A stretch of 64,000 nucleotides of DNA from an uncultured Verrucomicrobiota bacterium. GTDB lineage: Bacteria; Verrucomicrobiota; Verrucomicrobiia; Limisphaerales; UBA9464. The notes below the pieces were generated by a model. That model searched no databases. It was not told where the DNA came from and saw only the letters and a list, made by a program, of their open reading frames with translations. The DNA is taken from contig CAIJLV010000183.1 of NCBI GenBank assembly GCA_903821635.1, forward strand, positions 1 to 64,000. Reading direction: 5' to 3'. Every line of letters begins with the position of its first letter. Positions within the stretch are counted from its first letter, which is position 1. Position numbers and translations under genes: made by a program. Shown piece after piece: positions 38,947 through 47,560 of the stretch.

Positions 38947-41637
38947 ATGTCCGCCAGTAGCGAACCTCAGCTTACGCCCATGATGGCGCAGTATCGCCGC
39001 ATCAAGAGCGAGCTGCCGAAGGACGCCTTGCTGTTGTTCCGCCTGGGAGATTTCTACGAGATGTTCTTCGAGGACGCCGTGACCAGTGCTCAACTGATCA
39101 ACCTCGCGCTCACCAAGCGCAACGGCATCCCGATGTGCGGCCTGCCGTATCACGCGGCCAACAACTACATCAGCCGCCTCCTCAAGCACGGCCGCAAAGT
39201 CGCCATTTGTGACCAGACTGAGGAAGCCAAACCCGGCAAGCTCGTGGCGCGCGAAGTCACGGCCATCCTGTCGCCGGGCACCCACTTCGATGAACGGTTG
39301 CTCCAAGCGGAGCGGAACAACTTTCTGGCCTCCGTCTTCGCCTTGGGAAAAGCGTTTGGACTCGCCTGCGTCGATCTCACCACCGGCGATTTCCGGGTCA
39401 CCGAACTCGAATCGGAGAAGGCGTTGCTCGCCGAACTCGATCGCCTGAGGCCCGCCGAACTCATTCTCCCCGCGGAGTCGAAGCTACTCGCCGAATTACT
39501 CGGCGGCGGTAGCGCCCAACTGGTGGCCTACGACGACTGGACGTTTTTCCCCGAGACCGCCGTGTTCACGCTGCGGGAGCATTTCAAGGTCGCTGCCTTG
39601 GATGGTTTCGGACTCAAGGGCCGCCCCGCCGCCGTCGGCGCTGCCGGGGCCGTGCTGCACTATTTGGCCCAGCAACTCCGGCGCGACCTCACCCACTTGA
39701 CCCGGCTCGGGTATTACCACGTCGCCGACTTCCTCATCCTGGATGTCACTTCGCTGCGAAATTTGGAAATTCTCGAACCGCTGCAACGCGACGCGGCGCG
39801 CAATCCGACGCTCTTTGGCGCGCTCAACCGGACGGTCACCCCGATGGGTGCCCGGCGCCTGCGCGATTGGCTGACGCAACCGCTCGCCCAGACGGGACCC
39901 ATTTGCCGACGGCAGGACGCGGTCGAAGCGTGGCTGGCCGAGCGGTCGACGCTGGAGGCTTTTCGCGCCCGGTTGGCCGAAGTGCGCGACCTGGAACGCA
40001 CTGTGTCCCGGCTCAGTCTCGGTTCGGGAAACGGGCGTGACCTCTTGGCTTTGCGGTTGGCGTTGGAGCAGATCCCCCTCATCCGCACGCTCGCGACCCG
40101 AGTTATCCAACGACCGGCGTCCGAAGCTGAACCCCAGTTTCCCAGCGCGGCGGCGGTGGAGCCAGCCACCAATGGGTTGTTGGCGGACTTGTTCGGCCAA
40201 CTTGCCGAGTTGCCCGACTTGGTTGAATTGCTAACCCGCGCCCTCGCGGATGAACCGCCCTTGGCGGTGAGGGAAGGCGGCCTGATTCGCGCCGGCTTCA
40301 GTCCCGAACTCGATGAACTCCGCCAAGCGGCCCGTGGCGGCAAGGACTGGCTGGCCCAGTTGCAGCAGGACGAAATCACCCGCACCGGGATCCCCTCGCT
40401 CAAGGTCGGCTTCAATTCCGTCTTCGGCTATTACCTCGAAATCACCAAAGCGAACCTCGCCAAGGTGCCGCCCGAATACATCCGCAAGCAGACTATTGCT
40501 AACGGGGAACGCTTCATCACCCAAGATCTCAAGGCGATGGAAGCGAAGATCCTCGGCGCCGAAGACCGGGCGACGAAGCTTGAATACGACCTCTTCCTCA
40601 AGGTGCGCGAAGCGGTGCTCGCCCAGTTGAAGGCGATCCAGCAGACCGCGGCCGCCCTAGCGCAACTGGACGTGCTGGCGGCGTTTGCCGAGACGGCGCG
40701 GTTGCACGGTTGGGTTCGGCCGGAAGTTGCCGATGCGGGGGTTCTGGACCTCCGCGACGGCCGGCATCCGGTGCTGGAGCAGGCGCTGGTCAACGAACGG
40801 TTCGTGCCCAACGACACGCGGTTGGATCTCGTGCACGAACAGATCGCGCTGATCACGGGCCCCAATATGGCGGGTAAAAGCACCTACATCCGGCAGGTCG
40901 CCTTGCTGGCGTTGCTCGCCCACACCGGCAGTTGTCTGCCCGCGGCGCGGGCGCGGGTAGATTTGCTGGATCGCATCTTCACCCGCATCGGAGCCAACGA
41001 CGACCTCGCCCGCGGCCAGAGCACCTTCATGGTCGAGATGAGCGAGACGGCCAACATCCTCAACAACGCCACGCGCCGGAGCCTTGTCATCCTCGACGAA
41101 ATCGGCCGAGGCACGAGCACGTTTGACGGCTTGAGTCTCGCTTGGAGCATCGTGGAACACCTCCATCATCAGGTCGGTGCGAAGACGTTGTTTGCGACGC
41201 ATTACCATGAGCTGACGGAGCTCGGCTCCACCCCGCACGAAGCCCCCACGGCGAAGTCTGGCGCGATACTCCCGGTTGAAAACGCGGACTCGCCCCCGCC
41301 GGAGTCCGGCACGCCGGCGTTGGCCCGAGTCCGCAATTATCACGTCGCCGTCCGGGAGTGGAACGAGCAACTCATCTTCCTGCGCAAGGTGCAGCCGGGC
41401 GCGACGGACAAGAGCCACGGTATTCAAGTCGCGCGGCTCGCGGGCGTGCCCAAGCCGGTGATTGATCGGGCCAAGGAAATTCTCCGCGTTTTAGAGGAGG
41501 CGGAGCTTAACCTGCAGCACGTGCTTGGCGGAGAGACCCCGGAAGCCAAACCCAAAGCGTCAAATCGGCGTCACCGGGCTGAGCGTGAAATGCTCAAGGA
41601 ACTTAAGCCCCCACCGCAGTTGGACTTGTTCTCGTAA
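38947..41637 (+). CDS. mutS: DNA mismatch repair protein MutS
   Basis: Recognises base mismatches and loops to start repair. 896 residues from ATG at 38947; a frame-open start at 38908 adds 13 unrelated residues. N-terminal mismatch-binding domain with GDFYEMFFEDA, in which Phe-x-Glu is the wedge pair. The ATPase has Walker A in TGPNMAGKSTYIRQ, the Q-loop region, Walker B in VILDEIGRGTSTFDG and LFATHYHELTEL, plus the C-terminal helix-turn-helix region KVQPGATDKSHGIQVARLAGVP, in part. Between HYHELTEL and NYHVAVREW a Pro/Ala-rich insertion of about 35 residues (41224-41328) replaces a short loop of about 10. A mutL is not seen in the window. Confidence 0.96.
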   Translation: MSASSEPQLTPMMAQYRRIKSELPKDALLLFRLGDFYEMFFEDAVTSAQLINLALTKRNGIPMCGLPYHAANNYISRLLKHGRKVAICDQTEEAKPGKLVAREVTAILSPGTHFDERLLQAERNNFLASVFALGKAFGLACVDLTTGDFRVTELESEKALLAELDRLRPAELILPAESKLLAELLGGGSAQLVAYDDWTFFPETAVFTLREHFKVAALDGFGLKGRPAAVGAAGAVLHYLAQQLRRDLTHLTRLGYYHVADFLILDVTSLRNLEILEPLQRDAARNPTLFGALNRTVTPMGARRLRDWLTQPLAQTGPICRRQDAVEAWLAERSTLEAFRARLAEVRDLERTVSRLSLGSGNGRDLLALRLALEQIPLIRTLATRVIQRPASEAEPQFPSAAAVEPATNGLLADLFGQLAELPDLVELLTRALADEPPLAVREGGLIRAGFSPELDELRQAARGGKDWLAQLQQDEITRTGIPSLKVGFNSVFGYYLEITKANLAKVPPEYIRKQTIANGERFITQDLKAMEAKILGAEDRATKLEYDLFLKVREAVLAQLKAIQQTAAALAQLDVLAAFAETARLHGWVRPEVADAGVLDLRDGRHPVLEQALVNERFVPNDTRLDLVHEQIALITGPNMAGKSTYIRQVALLALLAHTGSCLPAARARVDLLDRIFTRIGANDDLARGQSTFMVEMSETANILNNATRRSLVILDEIGRGTSTFDGLSLAWSIVEHLHHQVGAKTLFATHYHELTELGSTPHEAPTAKSGAILPVENADSPPPESGTPALARVRNYHVAVREWNEQLIFLRKVQPGATDKSHGIQVARLAGVPKPVIDRAKEILRVLEEAELNLQHVLGGETPEAKPKASNRRHRAEREMLKELKPPPQLDLFS

Positions 41638-41649
41638 GCCCGCCGGCCT

Positions 41650-43530
41650 TCAGCGCGGGTTCGTCCGGTAGTAGCGGACGGACTCCAACCTGGCACCCCG
41701 CTCAGTGAAGCTCAGCGTGGTGGTCGGCAACCGGACGCGGCTGACTTCGCGCCAGTTCATCAGGTCAGGCGAGACCTCGATCGCATAGCTCGCCCCTGGC
41801 TCACCCACCACCCGCAATTCCAGCCCGTCCGCCGCCGAATGGCGGATCGCCTCCAGCCCCGGGCGGACGATTTGGATCCGGCGCACCCCCAACCCAGCGA
41901 GGCTGCTGTAGAGCCGGAAGTCGGCCCCGCCATTTTGCGAATTCAGGAAGCGCGCCCCGGTCAGGCGGAAGCTCGCCGTCTTCCACGTCTGGCTACCGGT
42001 CAAGGCCACGGTGGTGGGCGCGGTCGTGTAGGCGCCTTGAAACGGGGCGAGGGGATCGCTGCCGTCGAATTCGACCCCCAAAGTGCCCTCAGCCGGGTCG
42101 AAGTATTCGACCACGAGCGAGACGTCCATCGGGTTGGCCCATTTGAAGGATTCAGCGAGTTGGCAGTAAAGGTAACGGCCCGCATTGGAGCTGGCGCGCA
42201 CGATCCGGCAGGGCTGTCCGCCCAAGGTGCCGGCCTCTGTCACCCCGTCGGCCCAGTCGAATTGGGTGACGCCCTCGGAGCGATTGGTGACCGTGAGCTC
42301 AAGGCTCAAGAGCCGGGCGTCGGTGAACGGGCCCACCGCGCGGGGGGGCACAAAACCCTGCTTGAACAGGTCCACATACTTCCGGTTCAGCGCGAGATAT
42401 TGGCGGCCAAATTCCCGCGAGTGGGCGATGTCGGTGCCCTCGTGGAATTCGTTCCACGTTTCGATCATCACGAGCCGTGCAGGCCGGCGTAGAAAGGCCA
42501 GCCATTGGCGCTCAAAAAACGCCCCGTCTTCCCGCGGCACCACGAGGGGCGTCCGGTCGGGAACCGCGGTGTGATCGTAGCCGGGGCCCAACGACGCCAC
42601 CCCGGGGTTCTTCAGGCCCAACGCGCCGCCCCAAGCGTAAACGGCGTCGGAACGCACGTTCCACGACACTTCGCGAACCACGAACGGGAGGCGCCCGCCG
42701 AAGTCCTGCGCGAAACTGGCCTGCAAGTGCTCGATGCACGTTTGGTCGTGGGCGGTTGCAAAGGTGGCGGAATAAAGGAAGACGACCGGCTTGCCGTCGA
42801 TCAAGGCCCAGTGCTTCGGTGGGAGGAGGGAAAAATAGTCGCGCACGCTTTCGTAAAACCACTGCCGCCCGCGCGGCGAGGTCAGGTCGATGCGTTCGCC
42901 GGCCGCGTTGAACTGGAGTGACGACGTGTCGTAAAACAGCCCGATGAAGGGTGGATGCCGGCCTTGATCCAGCAGTTCCTGCCGCGCCTCGACCAGCGGC
43001 GGCAGGCCCGCATAACTCCACGGCTGCGCGCTCACGGGCAGTCCCGGTAGGCGCTGCGACGGTTCGCCCCAATAAACCGGGAGCAGCACGTCGATACCGG
43101 CGGCCATCATGTCTTCCAGTTCGCCGCGGTGCCAGGCGCGTGAGCGGTAGGAGAAGCCCGTTAATGTGGGGGGATGATCCGTGAGCGCGTCGGTGCCATC
43201 GGGATTGTCGAGGTGCGCTCCGGAGAAGCTGTCATACCAATAAAAATAGGGCGTTAGGACGACTCGGTCTTGGGCGGAGAAGCTGTGAACGCCCGCAAAA
43301 TCCGCCGCGGTCAGTTGCGTATAAGGGCCCAGCGGCGGATTGAATTCGTCGGCCGCTGGGGTCGCCGCGCGCAGGTTGGTGGTGAAGTCGCTAGCTAACA
43401 GACAAACCGCGACCAACCAGCGCCCGAGCCGCGGCGCGCAGTTTGGACTTCCGCGCCGGTGTTTACCTGTTAGGACAGTGCGGTTCCCCCGTCTTATGAA
43501 GCTTAGCCCCGTTGTCGCCGCGTTATTCAT
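41650..43530 (-). CDS. Secreted GH99-like (DUF5010) protein with Verrucomicrobia C-terminal domain
   Basis: About 626 residues. A hydrophobic stretch (RWLVAVCLLASDFTTNLRAA) is the likely signal peptide. The catalytic-like TIM barrel (VLTPYFYWYDSFSGAHLDNP, AGIDVLLPVYWGEP, IGLFYDTSSL, KPVVFLYSATFA, MIETWNEFHEGTDIAHS) matches DUF5010/GH99-like proteins, which act on alpha-mannosides or related glycans; WNEFHEGTD carries likely acids. A middle beta-domain (VVEYFDPAEGTLGVEFDGSDP) is perhaps carbohydrate-binding. The end, DGLELRVVGEPGASYAIEVSPDLMNW and RYYRTNPR, is typical of PVC secreted proteins. Start uncertain: ATG 43530 overlaps the divergent gene by 35 bp; TTG at 43416 is an alternative without overlap. 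Confidence 0.75.
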   Translation of the reverse strand: MNNAATTGLSFIRRGNRTVLTGKHRRGSPNCAPRLGRWLVAVCLLASDFTTNLRAATPAADEFNPPLGPYTQLTAADFAGVHSFSAQDRVVLTPYFYWYDSFSGAHLDNPDGTDALTDHPPTLTGFSYRSRAWHRGELEDMMAAGIDVLLPVYWGEPSQRLPGLPVSAQPWSYAGLPPLVEARQELLDQGRHPPFIGLFYDTSSLQFNAAGERIDLTSPRGRQWFYESVRDYFSLLPPKHWALIDGKPVVFLYSATFATAHDQTCIEHLQASFAQDFGGRLPFVVREVSWNVRSDAVYAWGGALGLKNPGVASLGPGYDHTAVPDRTPLVVPREDGAFFERQWLAFLRRPARLVMIETWNEFHEGTDIAHSREFGRQYLALNRKYVDLFKQGFVPPRAVGPFTDARLLSLELTVTNRSEGVTQFDWADGVTEAGTLGGQPCRIVRASSNAGRYLYCQLAESFKWANPMDVSLVVEYFDPAEGTLGVEFDGSDPLAPFQGAYTTAPTTVALTGSQTWKTASFRLTGARFLNSQNGGADFRLYSSLAGLGVRRIQIVRPGLEAIRHSAADGLELRVVGEPGASYAIEVSPDLMNWREVSRVRLPTTTLSFTERGARLESVRYYRTNPR

Positions 43531-45538
43531 TTCGTTGGTTGGAAACTTCATTGCGAGTGCCCAGACCGGTCCGTTCAGCCCAGAAGACTGGCCGCTGAGC
43601 AAACAAGTCGGCAAGCGGGTTCATTATATTGTTAACGACGAGGGCCTGCCGCCGCCCAGTGAGACATGGGTGGCCAACGAGTTGATGATCCTCACGGGCG
43701 GCGATCAAGGAACTGCGGACCTGACCATAGCGGGGCACACCGGAAAAAAGGTGACGGGCAGTTTCCTCAATGTTGCCGACCAGAGTTTCGGCGAGTGGGC
43801 TGATGACGAATTCATCGACATTTTGATCCAAGCCTATGGCGACGCGGCCCTATTCAATGGCGCCGGGCAGCCGCGCAACTTCAACTTCCTCACGGGCACC
43901 CTACCGGAACTGAACGCGCCGAACGGCGGCCAAGTTCCGCTCGAGGCCAAGAATAAGAAATGGAACTGGATCCTGTTCCGCATCCCCAACGGCACCCGGG
44001 CGTCGGATGGCAGCCGGCTCATCGGCTCGATTCCCGCCAACGCGCAGGGCTCAACGACGTTTGGTGGCGTGAATGGCGGCACGATTCGGTTCGAGAACGT
44101 CTCCGGTCTCACCGTGCGGGCCGTCGCCTTGGGTGAACTTGGCGCGTTTGGTGAACCGGAGGACATCAATCAATTCGCCGCGGCTGAAGGGTGCGATCCC
44201 GAGCCACTCACGAATTGGGTCGGCCTCGACCTTGCGCAAAACCTCACCAACCACTTGGTCGTGCTGGATGACCGCGACCAGACGGTCACCTTTGAAAACG
44301 GAGTCGGGCCCGCCAACGACAAACGGCGGGCGGTGCGTCCCGCTGGCGCATATTTGAATTTCGGGATCACCGACGGGTTCTTGGGCAAACCATGCAACGA
44401 CCCGCACACGATCAAGGTCTGCGTCGATTATTACGACGATCCGGCGTTTGCCGGTGCCGAGGTTCGGTTCGGACCTGAAGCCTACGCCACGGACGATCGC
44501 GGCGGCCTCGCCCTGGTCCCGGCCGACAAACGGGCAACGCTCACGGGCTCCGGGCAATGGGTGCGCCGCTCGTGGACCGTTCCCGCCGTCAACCTCAAGG
44601 GAGTGAACACCGGAACTCTCACCGGTGGCCCCCGGTTCATTTCCGAGAATGGCCAAGTCGCGGTCTCGCGAGTGGAATTGGCTGTCCTGCGCACCGGAAA
44701 CCATGCCCTCGCCGGCCTAGACCCGTTGGCCGCCTGCTTTGAAGATCCCACGGTTTGCACTGACGTCTGGGGAAATTCCGCCACGCTCGATCTCGCCCAA
44801 GACCTTCGGGACGGACTGGAGGTCGGCACCAGCAGCGGCGACCAAGAGATGGTGGTTGCGGAAGCCGGCCCCGCCTCCGACCGCCGCCTCGCCGTCCGCC
44901 CGGCGCGGGACGACGGCACGCCCGGCTTGTCGCATCAGTATCTCAATTTCTCCATCCTGGAGGAGCGCTTTGGCCCGTCCTCGCAGCCGCCCGCCCGCCT
45001 CGCCATGTGCGTCACCTATTACGATGACCCGGCGCTGGTTGGAGCGCGGTTCAAGCCCGAGGTTTACAGCACCGAGCGCAACGGCGTCTCCGCCCTTGGC
45101 TTCACCCCGGACAGCTATTTCGTAACCCTGGAAGGCACCGACCGCTGGCGCGAAGCCTACTGGGAAATCCCGGACGTGAAGTTCAACGGCGTGAATCAGG
45201 GTCCCCAGGCCGCCGCGCGTTTTGTGCTGAACGACAAGATCTTCGTCACCAGCGTCCGCTACGCCGTCATCCGCCCCTGCGGGCCCAACGCGGATCAAAA
45301 CCTCCTCGCCGCCTGCCAGCCAGTGGCAGCCCCGGTCCTGACGATCGCGCTCGGCACCGACAACCTGATCGTCGTCACTTGGTCCGCGGCGGTCGAAGGC
45401 TTCAGCTTGGAAGCCACGGCCGACTCGGCGGCGCCCGCTTGGCAGGCGGTCAACCTAGTGCCCGTGGTTGAAGGCACCCAGCGCGTCGCGCGACTGCCAA
45501 TTGGCCCGACGACCTTCTACCGGCTCGCCAAACCCTAA
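43496..45538 (+). CDS. Secreted protein with two tandem repeats, family unknown
   Basis: 680 residues from ATG at 43496, which starts a signal peptide (KLSPVVAALFISLVGNFIASAQ). I do not recognise the main part. N-terminal region about 25-235 (ETWVANELMILTGGDQGTADLT) is unlike the rest. Two homologous units of about 160-170 residues follow (44217-44696 and 44763-45276): each has LDLAQxL, a GPAxDRRxAVRPA motif, YLNFxI, CVxYYDDPA, PExY, GVN and RFxxxxxxxVxxxR. The first unit contains a Cys pair (PCNDPH and VCVDYYDD). The end is a Verrucomicrobia-type domain (IALGTDNLIVVTWSAA, GFSLEATADS, finishing FYRLAKP). It is divergent from the DUF5010 gene, so related glycan work is possible. Confidence 0.7.
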   Translation: MKLSPVVAALFISLVGNFIASAQTGPFSPEDWPLSKQVGKRVHYIVNDEGLPPPSETWVANELMILTGGDQGTADLTIAGHTGKKVTGSFLNVADQSFGEWADDEFIDILIQAYGDAALFNGAGQPRNFNFLTGTLPELNAPNGGQVPLEAKNKKWNWILFRIPNGTRASDGSRLIGSIPANAQGSTTFGGVNGGTIRFENVSGLTVRAVALGELGAFGEPEDINQFAAAEGCDPEPLTNWVGLDLAQNLTNHLVVLDDRDQTVTFENGVGPANDKRRAVRPAGAYLNFGITDGFLGKPCNDPHTIKVCVDYYDDPAFAGAEVRFGPEAYATDDRGGLALVPADKRATLTGSGQWVRRSWTVPAVNLKGVNTGTLTGGPRFISENGQVAVSRVELAVLRTGNHALAGLDPLAACFEDPTVCTDVWGNSATLDLAQDLRDGLEVGTSSGDQEMVVAEAGPASDRRLAVRPARDDGTPGLSHQYLNFSILEERFGPSSQPPARLAMCVTYYDDPALVGARFKPEVYSTERNGVSALGFTPDSYFVTLEGTDRWREAYWEIPDVKFNGVNQGPQAAARFVLNDKIFVTSVRYAVIRPCGPNADQNLLAACQPVAAPVLTIALGTDNLIVVTWSAAVEGFSLEATADSAAPAWQAVNLVPVVEGTQRVARLPIGPTTFYRLAKP

Positions 45539-45558
45539 ATCGCCGCCGCGACTTCTGG

Positions 45559-45595
45559 CTTCGGTCGGACCGGATCGGTCCGGCCGAAGTAATTT
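45559..45595. terminator. Very stable bidirectional stem-loop
   Basis: 14-bp stem (45559-45572 with 45576-45589, one G-U wobble) around a 3-nt loop, followed by TAATTT. It separates the convergent 43496 gene and the prepilin-like gene. Confidence 0.8.
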
Positions 45596-45641
45596 CCCGC
45601 GATGCGTCCCCGCTCGCTGGCCGTGGGGCACGGGCAGATCG

Positions 45642-46463
45642 TCAATTCAGCACCGAGGTCCGCTCTTGAATCCATTGCAGGTCGCGGCTTCGGGGCGCGG
45701 CGAGGTTATGATCGATGCGCTGGCCCATCGTCGCCTTGCGAAAGGTTTTTGGATCAAACCAACGGTGGGCCTCGACGTGGCCATCGGTGAAGGCGACCAC
45801 GCCCCCGCGGTTGTGGTGGGTCGCCGGCAAATGGAAAAATTGCTCATTGGCATTGCCCGGCATGAGCACGACGAAGGCGGGGGTGCACAGGCTCTGCGGG
45901 GTCAGGTCCTGCGTCAAAAACGTCGCCGCCGGAGCCGCCACATCACTCGCTTTTCGGAAGGCTCGGTAACGGGTTGAAAGCCGATTCCGCATGTCGGCGT
46001 TTGGGCCGAGATAGAGGTTCATCGAATAGCTGCGCACCTGGGGAACGGGGCGTCCCCGATTGAGCACCACAGTGGCCTTGTCCGCCGGACATTTATAAAC
46101 GTCCTTGGCAGTTAGATACGGGGCAAAGGCGGCGTGGCGGCGGTCCACGAGGTAGGCGACGTTCGTGAAAGCACTGGCAAAACTATGATAACCGCCCAGC
46201 ACCCAAAGTTTTTGCCCCGTGGTCGCCGCGGAATCCACCTCCCCGTTGGCCACGAGAGCGTCCGCGGAGTCCCCACTGTAAAGCGTCGCGGTGAGCGCCA
46301 GTTGCCGCTGGTTGTTCAGGCACTTGATGCGCAGGGCCTGCTGTTTCGCGCCGCTCAAGGCGGGCAACAACAGGCCGGCGAGCACGGCAATGATGGCGAT
46401 GACCACCAGGAGCTCAATCAGGGTAAAGCCACCCGACCAAGGGCGGCGTATCCGGGGGAACAT
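45642..46463 (-). CDS. Type IV prepilin-like protein with H-X9-DG motif
   Basis: 273 residues. N-terminal prepilin signal: short basic leader [12 protein letters not shown], then [24 protein letters not shown], with cleavage after Gly and the conserved Glu at +5. The C-terminal half holds [16 protein letters not shown]; the preceding histidine gives H-X9-DG, the motif of the DUF1559-type 'prepilin-type cleavage/methylation' proteins abundant in Planctomycetes and Verrucomicrobia. [25 protein letters not shown] fits that family. Such proteins are pseudopilins of unclear use, possibly in cell-surface structures or secretion. No other pilus genes are nearby, as is usual for this dispersed family. 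Confidence 0.9.
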   Translation of the reverse strand: MFPRIRRPWSGGFTLIELLVVIAIIAVLAGLLLPALSGAKQQALRIKCLNNQRQLALTATLYSGDSADALVANGEVDSAATTGQKLWVLGGYHSFASAFTNVAYLVDRRHAAFAPYLTAKDVYKCPADKATVVLNRGRPVPQVRSYSMNLYLGPNADMRNRLSTRYRAFRKASDVAAPAATFLTQDLTPQSLCTPAFVVLMPGNANEQFFHLPATHHNRGGVVAFTDGHVEAHRWFDPKTFRKATMGQRIDHNLAAPRSRDLQWIQERTSVLN

Positions 46464-46580
46464 TATGCGGGGAGTTCGCCACGGTTTCGCTGGCTTTGCA
46501 CGCCCGATTCAGCGGCCCCGCCGCGCAAGTCCGCCGCAAACATCCTTCCGCCGACGTGGGCTGGCCGCTAATGCTTGGCC

Positions 46581-47441
46581 ATGCGACCGGAAGCCGAACT
46601 GCTGAAGGGTGTGTCCCTGTTTCATTTCCTCGATGACCAAGAACGCACGGCGCTGGCCGGGCAGTTGGAAGTCGTGCAGTTCGCGGCGGGTGAAACCGTG
46701 TTTCAGGTCGGCGATCCCGGCGAGGCGCTCTACGTGATCCGCTCCGGCGCGGTCGAAGCCTCCCTGAAAAATAACACCGGCGAACGTCTCGTGCTCGAAA
46801 CCGTGTCGCCCGGCGGGTTCATCGGCGAAATCTCCCTGCTCGATGGCGGCCCCCGCAGCGCGACAGTTGTCGCCACGGAAGCCACGGAAGCCCTCCGGCT
46901 GGATCGGGCCGGATTGGAAAAATTTCTCGGGCTTCGCCCGCAGGCCGCCATGGATCTATTGGCCGCCATGGGGCGGCGAATGCGTTTCAGCTCCGAACGA
47001 CTCCGCCACACGGCCACCCGCAACGTGAACGAAGAAGTGGCAGACCGACGCACCGCGGTGCAAAAGGCCGCCGACTGGATCGCGGAGTTCGCCGGTAGCA
47101 TCACCTTCCTGCTGCTGCACGTCGTCTGGTTCGGCGTGTGGCTGAGTCTGAATGCCGTGAAGCTGCCCGGCATTCCGCAGTGGGACCCGTTCCCGTTTGG
47201 CTTCCTCACCCTGACCGTGTCGCTGGAGGCCATTTTCCTCTCCGTATTTGTCCTCCTAAGCCAGAACCGCCAAGCCGCCAAAGATCGGGTCCGCTCCGAC
47301 ATCGAGTATGACGTCAACCTGAAGGCCGAACTCGAAATCGTGAACCTCCACGAGAAGATGGACCGCCTGACCGCCGACGTGTTGCACCGGTTGGAAAAAC
47401 TGCGCCAAGAAGGCCGCAAAGACGGCGCTGCCCACGGCTGA
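46581..47441 (+). CDS. Cyclic nucleotide-binding / DUF1003 membrane protein
   Basis: 286 residues from the ATG at 46581 (a TTG two codons earlier is possible). Residues about 5-130 are a cNMP-binding (CRP-like) domain: GETVFQVGDPGEALYVIRSGAVEASL, GGFIGEISLLDGGPRSATV. The phosphate-binding cassette appears as F-I-G-E-I-S-L-L-D-G-G-P-R-S-A, close to the FGELALL...RAA form. The second half is DUF1003: RTAVQKAADWIAEFAGSITFLLLHVVWFGVWLSLN and PFPFGFLTLTVSLEAIFLSVFVLLSQNRQ, two membrane helices, then a coiled-coil-like charged end (IVNLHEKMDRLTADVLHRLEKL). It could sense cAMP or c-di-GMP at the membrane; that role is inference. Confidence 0.85.
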   Translation: MRPEAELLKGVSLFHFLDDQERTALAGQLEVVQFAAGETVFQVGDPGEALYVIRSGAVEASLKNNTGERLVLETVSPGGFIGEISLLDGGPRSATVVATEATEALRLDRAGLEKFLGLRPQAAMDLLAAMGRRMRFSSERLRHTATRNVNEEVADRRTAVQKAADWIAEFAGSITFLLLHVVWFGVWLSLNAVKLPGIPQWDPFPFGFLTLTVSLEAIFLSVFVLLSQNRQAAKDRVRSDIEYDVNLKAELEIVNLHEKMDRLTADVLHRLEKLRQEGRKDGAAHG

Positions 47442-47470
47442 CTCGCCGGCCAGCCCCCACTGGGCTCCCT

Positions 47471-47560
47471 GCTTCCCGTCTTTCCCGGGTCATCCTGGCC
47501 TGCTTAGCTCGTCCACAAATCATGCCTTGGGCGCAGCATAATGATCGGTTGGGCAATTTA
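47471..47560 (+). repeat. Leader repeat copy A (upstream and start of CRTAC1 gene)
   Basis: 90-nt segment aligned without gaps to 49910-49999. Shared blocks: GCTTCCCG, GGCCTGCTTAGCT, and from the ATG (offset 51) ATGCC-TGGGCGCA, GATC-GTTGGG and AAT. By hand count about 64 of 90 positions agree. The codons give MPWAQHNDRLGN here and MPWAQNYDPLGN in the permease. Confidence 0.8.
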
